Source of the DNA: Vicinamibacteria bacterium
Lineage (GTDB): Bacteria; Acidobacteriota; Vicinamibacteria; Fen-336
Direction of reading: 5' to 3'
NCBI GenBank assembly: GCA_035570235.1
Contig: DATMML010000082.1
Span: forward strand, 1-52,202
DNA: 52,202 bases
A model generated the notes under the pieces. That model worked only from the letters and a program-made list of their open reading frames with translations, was not told the origin of the DNA and searched no databases. Every line of letters begins with the position of its first letter. Position 1 is the stretch's first letter. Below, in pieces: positions 1 through 8,900 of the stretch. Position numbers and translations under genes: made by a program.

Positions 1-117
1 GGAGATCGTTTCCAGGCCACGGTTATAGACCCAGCGCGCGGCCCCGAACTCACGGGCCAGCCGGCGCTGCTGCCGCGGCGTCGGGTACGCCCGGAACCGG
101 TAGGCGCAAATCGCCAC
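1..117 (-). CDS. tnpB: TnpB-like (IS200/IS605 OrfB) transposon protein, N-terminal fragment cut by the window edge
   Basis: Read from a GTG at 117, the minus strand encodes 39 residues before the window ends. They include YRFRAYPTPRQQ and, shortly after, FGAARWVYNRGLE, which is the characteristic N-terminal signature of the IS200/IS605 OrfB (TnpB) family. Members are transposon-encoded, RNA-guided RuvC-type nucleases of roughly 350-450 residues; the catalytic part and any guide RNA at the 3-prime end would lie outside this window. Two in-frame stops lie about 18 bases upstream of the GTG, so the start is well bounded. No tnpA transposase is visible in the upstream 700 bp, so this may be a tnpB-only element. 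Family assignment is fairly secure; completeness cannot be judged. Confidence 0.75.
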   Translation of the reverse strand, partial: MAICAYRFRAYPTPRQQRRLAREFGAARWVYNRGLETIS

Positions 118-799
118 TCTCGTGCTCAGCCTTCATCAAGAAGGCGCACCGGGCCTCTGCTCTCCCAACCGGCCCGGGCGCGTCCCTCGCCAACTCCGAA
201 GCATTACACTAGAGGTGGTCAGGCGAGGTCCAAGGAGTGCAAGAGGGGCTGGCAGTGAATTCGTGGAATCTCATTGATGGGGGGGGAAAAGGACGGGCAG
301 TCCACGATTTCCCGGTTCTTCCCCACTTTCTGTGTTCGGAAGCCTTCTCCAGCATGCGCCATGATCCCTGGGAGCACAGGGTTTAGAGGGAATGTGAACC
401 GCTTTAACTACAAACTAAGGGGGCTGTGACCTTCTAGTCCACGATTAAACTGCACGTCGATAACAGGGCTCGGAACGAGTAGATGACCACGACCCCGGCC
501 TTCCTGACGCCTCCCCTTCTTCCGAGCTTGGCCGAGCTCAGGCGGGGGGGCGCAAAGCGGGTGCGCGGGGGGGTGTGCCGTGGGGTGGCACAGCCGCGTC
601 ACGCCTAGGGAACTGAGATGGGGGTCTTGGGGCACCGGGGCGGACCCCGGGTGCATGAGGACGAGTCGGTGGGTACCAGGGGATCGCCTGCCCCGGCCGG
701 TTCGCCGCGAGGAAATGGCCGCGCGGACGGTGGCAGCCGATTACGGGCGACCTCGCCCCCCTGGACTACGAGACGGAGCGCGGCGAGGAGGGCGCGAAG
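118..799. other. 682-bp intergenic stretch between tnpB and the coiled-coil operon
   Basis: No convincing gene is seen here; the ORFs present lack a ribosome-binding site and look like chance readings of GC-rich DNA. The segment next to tnpB should hold the left end of that transposon, but I cannot identify its boundary. The right half carries two hairpins listed separately and leads into the ribosome-binding site of the first coiled-coil gene. Confidence 0.5.
574..654 (+). promoter_or_regulatory. Two leader hairpins upstream of the coiled-coil operon
   Basis: A first hairpin pairs TGTGCC (574-579) with GGCACA (587-592) around a 7-nt loop. A second, stronger one pairs GCACCGGGG (632-640) with CCCCGGGTGC (645-654), with one bulged G and a 4-nt loop. 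Neither is followed by a T-run, so they do not look like simple intrinsic terminators. They lie 145-226 bases before the start of the operon and could be leader structure or the edge of the upstream transposon. Confidence 0.35.
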
Positions 800-1723
800 A
801 TGGGAACTCCCTTGATGAACCAGCTGCTCGACGAGGCGGTCCAGTGCTGCGCCGAGCTAGCGGCGCGGGCGGCTGCCGGGGTCTCGGCGGCGCACGAAGT
901 CCTGGAGCAGGCTCAGGCTCTCGGCACTCGAGCAGTGGAGGCGACGGAACGGCTGCATCACGAGTACACCGAGGCCATCGCCGCCGTCCGCCGGACGGGC
1001 CAGCAGTCCGGTCACGCCGCAGACATCACCGCCCAGGAGCTCAACTCGGTCACACCGGAGGCGATCAAGGCGGCGACGGCGGTGAAGGACATGCTGGTCG
1101 CGATGGAGGGTGAGGCGTCTAACCTGGCCGAGGCGCGCTCCCGGGGGTTCCACGACCTCCAAGGGTCAGCGCTCGAGGCGGAGAACGGCTTCCATTCCCT
1201 CGCCGCCCAAGTGCACGCGTTCGAGGAGCACATGAACGCACGGCTTGACGAGGCGAAGCAGGAATTAAGCCACTTCCAGGGGATGGTCGACGATGCCACC
1301 AAGGCGATCGAGAAAGCCCACCAGAGCCTGTACGAGACGCTCGACGACCTTGGCCACTCGGCCCACAAGGTGACGAGCATCACAGCACACGGCCTCGAGC
1401 AGATGCTGGCGGCGGTGGCCAACGGGTTCGTTGACTACTCTAACAACGCGATCGAAAGCCACAACGACCTCGTGGATGCCGTGCGCCATAGCTACCTGGA
1501 CGAGTCGAAGAGTGAACCCGATCCGGCCTCGACCTACCTCACGGGGGCGTTCGATGAGGCGCGTGACGCAATGGGGCGCCTGCAAGCCATGCAGGAGCCC
1601 GCCGCCCACTCCGAGTTGCAGTCTGCCACCGACGCCATCCTCCAAGAGGGCGAGAAGGCAGTGGCCGAACTGGGCGAGGTCGCCCAGACGCTCAGTCACT
1701 CCGCCGACGTCGCCACGGTCTGA
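800..1723 (+). CDS. Coiled-coil protein 1 of a four-gene array, function unknown
   Basis: I do not recognise a named family. The 307-residue product is acidic and rich in Ala, Glu and Leu, with long stretches showing hydrophobic spacing expected of amphipathic helices and coiled coils. There is no signal peptide and no membrane segment, so it is probably cytosolic or exported by a dedicated machine. The start is supported by AGGAGG at 786-791, eight bases before the ATG; a second ATG at 815 is possible. A Cys-Cys pair lies near residues 13-14. Its stop overlaps the start of the next gene (TGATG), making it the first cistron of a five-gene coupled operon. Its size nearly matches the next three products (320, 310, 303 residues), suggesting paralogues or parts of one filament-like assembly. 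That is inference. Confidence 0.8.
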   Translation: MGTPLMNQLLDEAVQCCAELAARAAAGVSAAHEVLEQAQALGTRAVEATERLHHEYTEAIAAVRRTGQQSGHAADITAQELNSVTPEAIKAATAVKDMLVAMEGEASNLAEARSRGFHDLQGSALEAENGFHSLAAQVHAFEEHMNARLDEAKQELSHFQGMVDDATKAIEKAHQSLYETLDDLGHSAHKVTSITAHGLEQMLAAVANGFVDYSNNAIESHNDLVDAVRHSYLDESKSEPDPASTYLTGAFDEARDAMGRLQAMQEPAAHSELQSATDAILQEGEKAVAELGEVAQTLSHSADVATV

Positions 1724-2685
1724 TGCCGATCGAGGAACCGGCGGAGAAGATTCAGGCCTTCTGCGAGCTTCTGCGCACAAGCAATCCGGTGCTGGAATCG
1801 GGGGCGGCGGACTTGGGGCGCCTAGCTCACGACCTGGGCGATACGGAGTCGAGGCTTTCGCTGGACATCGCCGCCCTGGCCACGGAGTTGGACGCCCTGC
1901 AGAAGGAGGTGGAGGCGTCGGGGCTGGCTATCGAGAAGGCCTGCTCAGACCTGGGCCAGGCCGCGGAACAAGCGAAGACCTCCGTACTGGGCGACCTTGA
2001 GAAGGCCGCCGCCACCCTCGAGGGCCAGTGGAGCCCGCAGCTCAAGGAGAAGGCGATGGGACTGGAATCGGTGTTCCAGGAAATGAAGAGCTCAGGCTGG
2101 GAGCCGCTGACCTCGGCCCTGGCCCACGAGCACGCCGAGTTTGAGAAGTGGACCCAGGTTGTAGACGAGGTCCTCCCCGGGCTCGCGCATCTCTTCAGCA
2201 CCTTGGCGGGTGACGTCGAGCACGCGGCCCGAGACGCCACCGAGGCGGGACACGATCTGAGCGGGCCGCCGCTCATGGACCACGCCTATTGGAACGACCC
2301 CGAGTCCGAGGCGGAGAAAGTGACGCACGAGACCATTCCCAGGTTTCGGGGCGAAGAGCCGGACGCGAGCCGGGAGTTGGCCGGTCTGCGTGACCAGCTC
2401 GTGTCGGCTGTGGGTGAGGACGGCAACCACGTGCGCGGACAAGTGGACCTCACTACGCGACAGCTTGCCGCGGCCGTCGACGCCCAAGCCAGCGAACTGA
2501 ATCAGGCACTAGGACGGACCAAGGAGGCGTTGGCGAGGCTCCAGCTCGAGTTCGAGCGAAGCACGGTTCAGGCGGACGAGGCCAAGCCGGACGTCCAAAG
2601 CCTTTCGGATCTGGCTAACAAGGTGCCCGAGGCGGAGGCAATGCTGCAGCGAATCCGGGCAGCCACGGAGGCGATGGCGGAATGA
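1723..2685 (+). CDS. Coiled-coil protein 2 of the array, function unknown
   Basis: The gene starts with an ATG that shares its A with the preceding TGA, so its translation is probably coupled to the upstream cistron. The 320-residue product is acidic and appears mostly helical, with long Ala/Glu/Leu-rich segments at about 45-130 and 215-315 separated by a less regular stretch near residues 180-215 that contains Pro, Trp and Asp-rich turns. No signal peptide, membrane helix or catalytic motif is visible. The C-terminal helix resembles the membrane-free linker helices of methyl-accepting proteins in composition only; no conserved signalling hairpin is present. Its place in a same-size, head-to-tail array suggests a structural partner of its neighbours. 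Confidence 0.8.
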   Translation: MPIEEPAEKIQAFCELLRTSNPVLESGAADLGRLAHDLGDTESRLSLDIAALATELDALQKEVEASGLAIEKACSDLGQAAEQAKTSVLGDLEKAAATLEGQWSPQLKEKAMGLESVFQEMKSSGWEPLTSALAHEHAEFEKWTQVVDEVLPGLAHLFSTLAGDVEHAARDATEAGHDLSGPPLMDHAYWNDPESEAEKVTHETIPRFRGEEPDASRELAGLRDQLVSAVGEDGNHVRGQVDLTTRQLAAAVDAQASELNQALGRTKEALARLQLEFERSTVQADEAKPDVQSLSDLANKVPEAEAMLQRIRAATEAMAE

Positions 2686-3614
2686 GCCTCAAGGAAGATC
2701 TGCAGACGGTGTCGGACACCGTGCCCCTACTCGCCAACAAGGTGGCCGAGGTGCTGCACGGTGCGGAGGCCCTGAGGACGGCGGCGCAGGAGCTGCTGGA
2801 CGAGGTCGATTCCGAGCGGGATGAGGCAGCCACGGAGCTGACGGCACTTCGCGACGCACTGCCCCAGATTGCCACCCAGATCGAGGCGGATGAAAAGCGC
2901 CTCGAGGAGGCGGGCACCACGGTGACCGAGGCCTGGCAAGAAGCCACCCCGGAGCATGAGGAACAGGTCGCAAGCCGGGTGGATGAGGTGATAGATGAAG
3001 TGCACAAGCTGCACGAAATATTGGCCGAGGCGGGAGCAAAGGTCGGCCAATCACAGACCGTGGGGGAGGCGGCACTGGCGCGGCTCCGCCACGATGCCGA
3101 AGAAGCGAACGAACGGCTCCACCAGGCTTTGCAGGCCATGCAGGAGGAGGTGAACAGCTTCCACAGCTCCGCCGAGGCAGCTAAGCAGCGGCTTACCACG
3201 GCGGCGCAGGCTCTGTTGACACGTCTGCTCGCGATCAGTTCGGAGGCACAGTCAGGGGCGCAGGAAGCCATGGGGGCCTTCCACGCCAAGGGAAGCGCTT
3301 ACAGGGATGGGGCGCAGGCTTTCCTCTCCAGGCTCAGCCAGCAGCTCATGGACAAGGTGGACGGAGCGGGCGAGCAGGTCGAGCACGACCTCACCACGCC
3401 TGTCGTAGAGGCGGCGGGAATACTGGGTAGCGAGCTGGATCGACTCGCAGCCGCGGCCAGCAAAGGGGAGGATACTCTGGCCAAGCACGAGCAGGACCTC
3501 GGTGCGGCCCTGGGCCGGGCCAAGGGCGAAATGGAGCCCATGCGGGCCGCCATAGGGCAGATCCAGGAAGCCGCACGCAAGCTCGGGGTGGAGCAATCGG
3601 TGGCAAATCCATGA
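2682..3614 (+). CDS. Coiled-coil protein 3 of the array, function unknown
   Basis: An ATGA overlap (2682-2685) couples this gene to the previous one. The 310-residue product is almost continuously helical by composition, with strong heptad-like Leu/Ala spacing at about residues 40-110 and 110-190, and further amphipathic helices to the C-terminus. It has no Cys, no signal peptide and no membrane segment. The length and character match the neighbouring products closely, but I could not align them with confidence by eye, so common ancestry is an inference. Alternatives include a tape-measure-like or scaffold protein of a contractile or secretion apparatus, but no sheath, baseplate or ATPase gene lies nearby. 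Confidence 0.8.
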   Translation: MSLKEDLQTVSDTVPLLANKVAEVLHGAEALRTAAQELLDEVDSERDEAATELTALRDALPQIATQIEADEKRLEEAGTTVTEAWQEATPEHEEQVASRVDEVIDEVHKLHEILAEAGAKVGQSQTVGEAALARLRHDAEEANERLHQALQAMQEEVNSFHSSAEAAKQRLTTAAQALLTRLLAISSEAQSGAQEAMGAFHAKGSAYRDGAQAFLSRLSQQLMDKVDGAGEQVEHDLTTPVVEAAGILGSELDRLAAAASKGEDTLAKHEQDLGAALGRAKGEMEPMRAAIGQIQEAARKLGVEQSVANP

Positions 3615-4522
3615 GTGATCTCGAGACCGCGGCCCACGAGGCCGCGACCCAACTCCAGCCCCTGATCCAGTCACTATCCGAAGCCCAGAGGGAGTGTCAG
3701 GAGGCGATCCACCATCTCGAAGGCCTGGGTGGGCGGCTGACCGGGGACAGGCGCGCGCTGCACGACATCGTGGATGCCATGCGGAAGGACGCAGAACAGA
3801 CCGAGCAGATGCTTTCCGACCAAGCGTCGGATGCTACGACGAACCTAAGTCGAGTGGCGGAGGCCGTAGACAGCGCCGTCAAAGAGTGGGAGAAGACGCT
3901 GGGCAGGGAAGACGCGGCTCTGACCGGCGGCTCCAGACTTCTCTCCGAACTGGGTCAACGGGTCAAGGACCTGGCTGAAGCAGCGGAAGCTTCCAGTCAC
4001 GCCACCCTGGAGTGGGCCAATTCCGTCAGCCAGCACCTCGAAGAGGCGGTCGCGGCTGTGGAGCAGGTCGTCGGGGGGGGCCTAAGAACGATGGTCGCCG
4101 ACTGGAAGCGGCAGGTCGAGGAATCGGTGACTCGGCTGGTGGACTATTTCGAGAAGGACTGTGAGGGGCTGCTCAACGGCAGGGAGGCGGATTGGAGGAG
4201 CAAGGTCGCGCAACTCCATGATCTCCTTGACCATGCCTTCGAAGGCATAGCGCCACACGAGCAGGAGATCGCATCCTACACCGTCGAGAAATGGGGCCAG
4301 CTGATGGACGCACAGCTGGCCTCCTCCCACAAGGAGGCCCAGGCGTTGACCGATGTCCTGGCCAGCTTGGGCCAATCGGCGGCCAACTACGAGGGCGAAT
4401 TGAAAGCGGCCTCCGACATGATCGGGGAGCAGCAGCAACAAGCGGCCCAGAGCGCGGCCAAGCTCGAGCAGGGGTTGTTCGATACGCGTGGCCATTGGGC
4501 GACATACAACATCACCGGCTGA
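3611..4522 (+). CDS. Coiled-coil protein 4 of the array, function unknown
   Basis: Another ATGA overlap (3611-3614) joins this gene to the preceding one. The 303-residue product again appears all-helical and acidic, with amphipathic segments throughout and a Gln-rich patch (EQQQQAAQ) near residue 277. It contains scattered Trp residues (for example in VKEWEKTL, LEWANSV and ADWKRQVEE). Short helical proteins exported by type VII-like systems also carry Trp in a helical hairpin, but no clear WxG motif is present, so I do not assign that family. It ends WATYNITG. The next gene begins 20 bases downstream behind a strong GAGGAGG, the only non-overlapping junction in the operon. Confidence 0.8.
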   Translation: MSDLETAAHEAATQLQPLIQSLSEAQRECQEAIHHLEGLGGRLTGDRRALHDIVDAMRKDAEQTEQMLSDQASDATTNLSRVAEAVDSAVKEWEKTLGREDAALTGGSRLLSELGQRVKDLAEAAEASSHATLEWANSVSQHLEEAVAAVEQVVGGGLRTMVADWKRQVEESVTRLVDYFEKDCEGLLNGREADWRSKVAQLHDLLDHAFEGIAPHEQEIASYTVEKWGQLMDAQLASSHKEAQALTDVLASLGQSAANYEGELKAASDMIGEQQQQAAQSAAKLEQGLFDTRGHWATYNITG

Positions 4523-4541
4523 GGAGGAGCCCCCCGAACCC

Positions 4542-5075
4542 ATGAGCGCACCTGACTTCGAGTTGCATCCGATCGAGGCACCCTTCGAGGTCCCCCACCT
4601 CGATCCCACGACTCCCCCTGGCGATCCCGTTGCCCAAGACGGCGGAGTACTTGTTCCGCCCGCGGCGGGCGCGGACGCCTCGCCGACCTACATTTCGCAG
4701 GCGGTGCTGGAAGCCGATACCAAGCTGGCGAGCTCCCTCCTCAACCTCGTTCCCGTGGTCGGGGAGGTCAAGGGTGTGATCGAAGCCTTCACGGGCAAGG
4801 ACCTCATCACCGGCGAGCATAAGGTGTGGTGGGAACGCGGGCTGAACATTGCCGCCCTCGCTGAAGCGGAGGAGGGGCCGGCCATCGTTGTTAAGGTCGT
4901 CGAGACCATCCACGTCGTCCACGAGCTCGTCCATGTCGCACATGTCGGGATCGACATCTACGAGCTGAACGAGGCGGCGGAGCGATCGGGGGAGGGGAAG
5001 GACGGAGGCGTCGGGGAGGGCACCGGCCAGGGGGATCTCGGCGGCCTCAATCCACCGCCTTCACTCCCGCACTGA
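4542..5075 (+). CDS. Pre-toxin TG-like domain protein, last gene of the coiled-coil operon
   Basis: The chosen ATG follows GAGGAGG (4522-4528); an in-frame ATG at 4488 would overlap the upstream gene. The 177-residue product begins with a Pro/Asp-rich linker, then at about residues 60-105 shows LNLVPVVGEVKGVIEAFTGK, LITGE and WERGLN. This Pro-x-x-Gly, Thr-Gly-Lys, Thr-Gly-Glu pattern matches the pre-toxin TG module of polymorphic toxins, which normally sits between a delivery domain and a C-terminal toxin. Here a helical segment (about 107-145) follows, then a Gly/Pro-rich tail, with no recognisable toxin domain. It could be a structural cap, a toxin that lost its tip, or an effector carrier. 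Direct coupling to four coiled-coil genes implies a shared assembly. No immunity gene is visible. Confidence 0.75.
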   Translation: MSAPDFELHPIEAPFEVPHLDPTTPPGDPVAQDGGVLVPPAAGADASPTYISQAVLEADTKLASSLLNLVPVVGEVKGVIEAFTGKDLITGEHKVWWERGLNIAALAEAEEGPAIVVKVVETIHVVHELVHVAHVGIDIYELNEAAERSGEGKDGGVGEGTGQGDLGGLNPPPSLPH

Positions 5076-5116
5076 ACAACAAAACGCGCCTCCTTGGTCG
5101 CCGACGACCCTATGAT

Positions 5117-5356
5117 CGGAGTCGGCGTCCTGAGTGTGCCGTTCACGCTTCCCGCGGCGTCCGCCAAACGTCGGCGGGGGTCTCGACGCTCCACGTGCTT
5201 AACCTCCGGCCCTCCTGGCCGTAGCGCCCGTCATGTGGGCGAGTCAGGATGCCACGCTACCACGAACCGACGCCGAGTCAGGTCCGATAGCCTTGGGCGG
5301 CCTCTGCTCGGTCGCAACCGGCTGCCGGGGGTCGCGTTTGGTCAAGCGCCCCAAGG
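5117..5356 (+). repeat. Dispersed structured repeat, copy A
   Basis: This stretch of about 240 bp recurs with high identity at 27853, 44389 and 48433, and in truncated form at 50434, always on the same strand. It begins CGGAGTCGGCG and ends near GTCAAGCGCCCC. Potential pairings within it are a closing stem GGCGTCCTGA/TCAGGATGCC, inner hairpins CCGCC/GGCGG, CGGCC/GGCCG and CGCCC/GGGCG, and a downstream hairpin GGCGGCC/GGCTGCC with an inner CGGT/ACCG. It lies 42 bp after the pre-toxin gene. No terminal inverted repeats or transposase gene are visible. Confidence 0.9.
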
Positions 5357-5908
5357 GAGGGTGCGCCGTCACGGATGCGGATGCGAACGAAGAACCGACC
5401 GGATTCTAGCCCACAAGCGCTGAGCGGTAGACGCTCCCTTCGCATCACCATACGAAGGCCGGCCCCGGCCGGTACCTCAGCCTAAGCACAGTCAGGTTCG
5501 AACGGGCCCAAACCGAGGCGCTCGACGGACTTGCCCGCTCCGGACCCCTTTGCCGACTCCGCCGCCCAGACCGGCCATGGCGGAGAGCCGCGGGGATTCG
5601 ATCTGAAGAATGGTCATCTGGGACGGCCCGCGAAGGTCCCAGGGTGAGGGGGATCGGCTTAACAGCCTCGTTCGTGCCGGTCAACCATGGCGACGGGGTG
5701 AGGCTCTCCTGCAGACCTCCTGACTCGCTGGCAAATCGACTTGGTTCTTAGGCCCGGATCAGGTTGCCCCTCCCTGGCGGCCTCCGGGGATGGCTGGTAG
5801 ACTGTCCCACTAGTCGTGGCGCGCCGGCTGTGACTCCTTCGCCGTGACTGCCCTGTGCCCCGAGGCGGCACAAGCGGGGACTTGGCTGGCTTCCGTGGGG
5901 TCAAGGCA
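5357..5908. other. Intergenic stretch after repeat A
   Basis: No gene is supported here. A GC palindrome CCGGCCCCGGCCGG near 5460-5473 is the only structure that stands out. The promoter of the following ATPase gene should lie in this interval, but I cannot place it. A GTG at 5855 opens the ATPase frame upstream of the preferred ATG. Confidence 0.4.
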
Positions 5909-8900
5909 ATGCGTCCTGCCGCCAGGACCGCTTTCGTCGGCCGCTCAATCGAGCTCAACCAGCTGATGCGCATGCTCGGTGCCGCCAGGCATGGTGAGGG
6001 TCAGGTCGCGCTCATCGAAGGGCCGGCTGGGATCGGCAAGACCCGTCTGGCCGAGGAGATCGTGATGCGTGCCCAGCGGCGCGGAGCACGGGTCGCGATC
6101 GGACGATGCTGGGAAGACGGCGAGGCGCCACCGTTGTGGCCGTGGCTCAACATCTTGCGCGACCTCCGGGCCCCCGATGGCCTTCTCGAGGAGCGTGAAG
6201 GTGACGCTTCGCGCGGGAGGTTCTCCAGATTCTTAGCCGTCCTCGAGTTTTTTCAACTGGCCCCCCGCAACGCTCCCTTCGTGATCGTTTTGGACGACGT
6301 GAATGTCGCCGACTCCGTGACCCTCCTCCTGGCTCGGTTTCTTGCTCGCGAGCGGCGAAGAGTCCCCCTCCTGATGCTCCTGACGCGGCGGGACCAGGGG
6401 CCGCCGCAGTCGAAGGAAGTCCTGGAGCTGCTCTCGGAGCTGGGTCGTGACGCGATGGTGATCACCCTGCCCGCCCTCTCCGAGGATGCGATCAGAAGCT
6501 ACTTCTCCGCGTCCGGGCTCACCCCCCCCGAACCGCAGCTCCTGCGCTGCGTAGCTACCGTGACCAAGGGCAATCCCCTTCACCTCCGCAGCCTCACGCT
6601 CCGGAGCGAGCTTGACGCAGGCGGTGTGGTGGGCGGGGTGGACCACGTGGTGGGCGCGCTCCTCGAAGGGCTCAGTCCTGAGGACCGAAAACTCCTGGCC
6701 TTGGCCGCGCTGCTCGGTCCAGACGTGTCTGCCCACGAGGTGGCGCGGTTGGCCATGTCGTCGCCCGCCGAGGCGGCGGAGTTGCTGGCAAAGGCCACCA
6801 AGCTCGGTCTGGTCACGGAACTGGAGAGCGGCCGCTTTGGCTTTCTGCACGACCTCTTCCGTCAGACGGCAATGTCCACACTCCTTGAGAAAGACCGCCT
6901 CGACGCCCACGCCCGCGCCACCGTTCTCCTGAGCGGTCACGAGCCCGTGAAGATGTTGCGCCGAGTGCACCATGCCCTGGCCGCCGCCAGCCGCTCGCTG
7001 GCGGACGCCAGCACCGCGGTCGCGATCGCCCGCGAAGCGGCGCGAACACTGCGGGCGACCGATGGTTTCGAACCGGCAGCCGCGCTCCTTGGGCGCGCAG
7101 TCGAGATCCACGACGACGCCGGGCTCACAAATCCGGCCGCGGAACTCGTGGTGGAGCGGGCGGAGTCGGTCCTGGCCTGTGGCCGGCTGGCCGAAGCTCG
7201 TCCGCTTTTTCAGCAGGCGGCGCGAGTGGCGGGGGCAGAGAAGAATTCGGTTGCCCTTGCCCGCGCCGCTCTGGGCCTGGGTGGAGTGTGGGTGGGTGAG
7301 CACCGGCTCGCGGACGACGGGGAGCGGGTGCGGGCATTGCAACGGGGCGCCCTCGAAGGCTTGCCTCTGCAGGAGACCGCCCTGCGTACCCGTCTGGCCG
7401 CTCGGCTGGCGGCCGAGGAGGCCTACCGCGGCGGCTCGGTGGCACCGGTCCTGGAGGTCGTGGAGGCGGCGCGGGGCACCGGCGACAGTCACGCTCTCGC
7501 CGAAGCACTGTCTCTGTGTCATCACGCATTGCTGACCCCTGAGCACACCTGGTGCCGCCCAGCCTTGGCCAACGAGCTGATCGCGGCCGCGGCCGCGGCT
7601 GGAGATGGACTGCTCTCGCTGGTCGGCCTCTGCTGGCGCACGGTGGACCTCTTCCTGCTCGGAGATCCGAGTGCCGGCATAGCCCTAGAAGAGCTGCGGC
7701 TGCGGGCGGATACGCTACGCTGCCGCAGCATCCTCTTCATCGTGCGTGCCATGGAGGTCATGCTGGCCATCCGGGGCGGGCGGTTCGACGAGGCGGAGGA
7801 AGCGGCCACGGCGTGTTTCGAGCTCGGAGGGGAGGTGGGTGATGCGGACGCCCTGGCCTACCGGGGCGCTCATCTGTGCGCCATCCGTTTCTTCCAAGGG
7901 CGGGAAGCCGAGCTCGCCGACCTGGTGTCGTCGATTGCCACCTCACCGACTCTAATCGAGCAGCGGGAGCGGGCGTTCGGCGCCGCGGCCACGCTGTTTG
8001 CCCTCCGGGCGGGGAGGCCGGAGCCGGCCCACGCCTTGCTCGAGCGCGTAAGACGCAACGGACTCGCCTCCATACCCTTCTCGAGCTCCTGGCTTCTCAC
8101 CATGCTCGTCCTAGTGGAACTCGCCTCGGCTCTGGGCGATGGCGAGATTGCCGAGGCAGCCCACAACCGGCTGCTTCCCTATGCCGACCTCCCCATCATC
8201 GCGTCCCTCGCTGTGGTTTGCTTCGGATCTGTCCGGCGCGCGCTAGGAGCGGCGGCCCTCGCCTGCGGAAAGCTCGACCTCGCCATTGAGCACTTTACGG
8301 GCGCCCTGGCCGCCAACGAGCGATGGGGGCACCGTCCGGCCGTAGCTCTGGTCAAGGCCGAGCTGGGCTTGGCGCTTCTTCGACGGGGGGGCAGCGATGA
8401 CGTCCCCCGCAGCCGCACTCTCCTTCAGCAGGCGGTGGCAGCCGGCAAGGCCATGGCGATGACGAAGCGGGTGGAAGGCTGGCGGGCGGCGCTGGCTCGT
8501 GCGGAATCGGGAGCACGGGGACGCGAGCCCGATGCCGCACAGATGACGCTCGCGGAGGCCGGGCGCTGGCGCGTGGTCCTGGAAGGCCAGATCGCGACCG
8601 TACCTGATCGGGTCGGCATGCGCTACCTCGCTCGCCTCGTGGCGGTCCCGGATCAAAGCATCAGCGCCTTGGCTCTGGTCGCCCAGGGCACGGAGGCTCC
8701 GCCCTCCGGCCCCCGGGACGCGCTTCTCGACCACCGGGCGGCGGCGGAGGTTAGGGGGCGGATCCGCCAGCTGAGGCAGCAGCCGGAACTCTCGGCGAGT
8801 GAGCAAGAGGAGCTGGCGGCCCTGACTCAGGAACTGGCCCGCGCCACGGGTCTTGGCGGCCGCATACGGTCGTTCGCGGATGTACCGGAGCGGGCCAGGA

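Noticed and set aside
408-656. Minus-strand ORF of 82 residues in the leader
   Set aside because: Pro/His/Arg-rich composition without a ribosome-binding site, overlapping strong hairpins; looks like chance coding in GC-rich DNA.
3611-4522. Coiled-coil protein 4 as a WXG100/LXG type VII substrate
   Set aside because: Trp residues occur in helices, but there is no central WxG turn, the protein is about three times too long and no EssC-like ATPase is near.
5094-5423. ORF across repeat A with similar peptides in other copies
   Set aside because: Similar peptides appear in copies B and D, but one-base indels between copies shift the frame and no ribosome-binding site is present. The similarity comes from DNA conservation, not protein.
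6233-7546. 437-residue minus-strand ORF inside the ATPase gene
   Set aside because: Antisense shadow of a clear ATPase with intact motifs; its own sequence is Gln/His/Arg-rich and motif-free.
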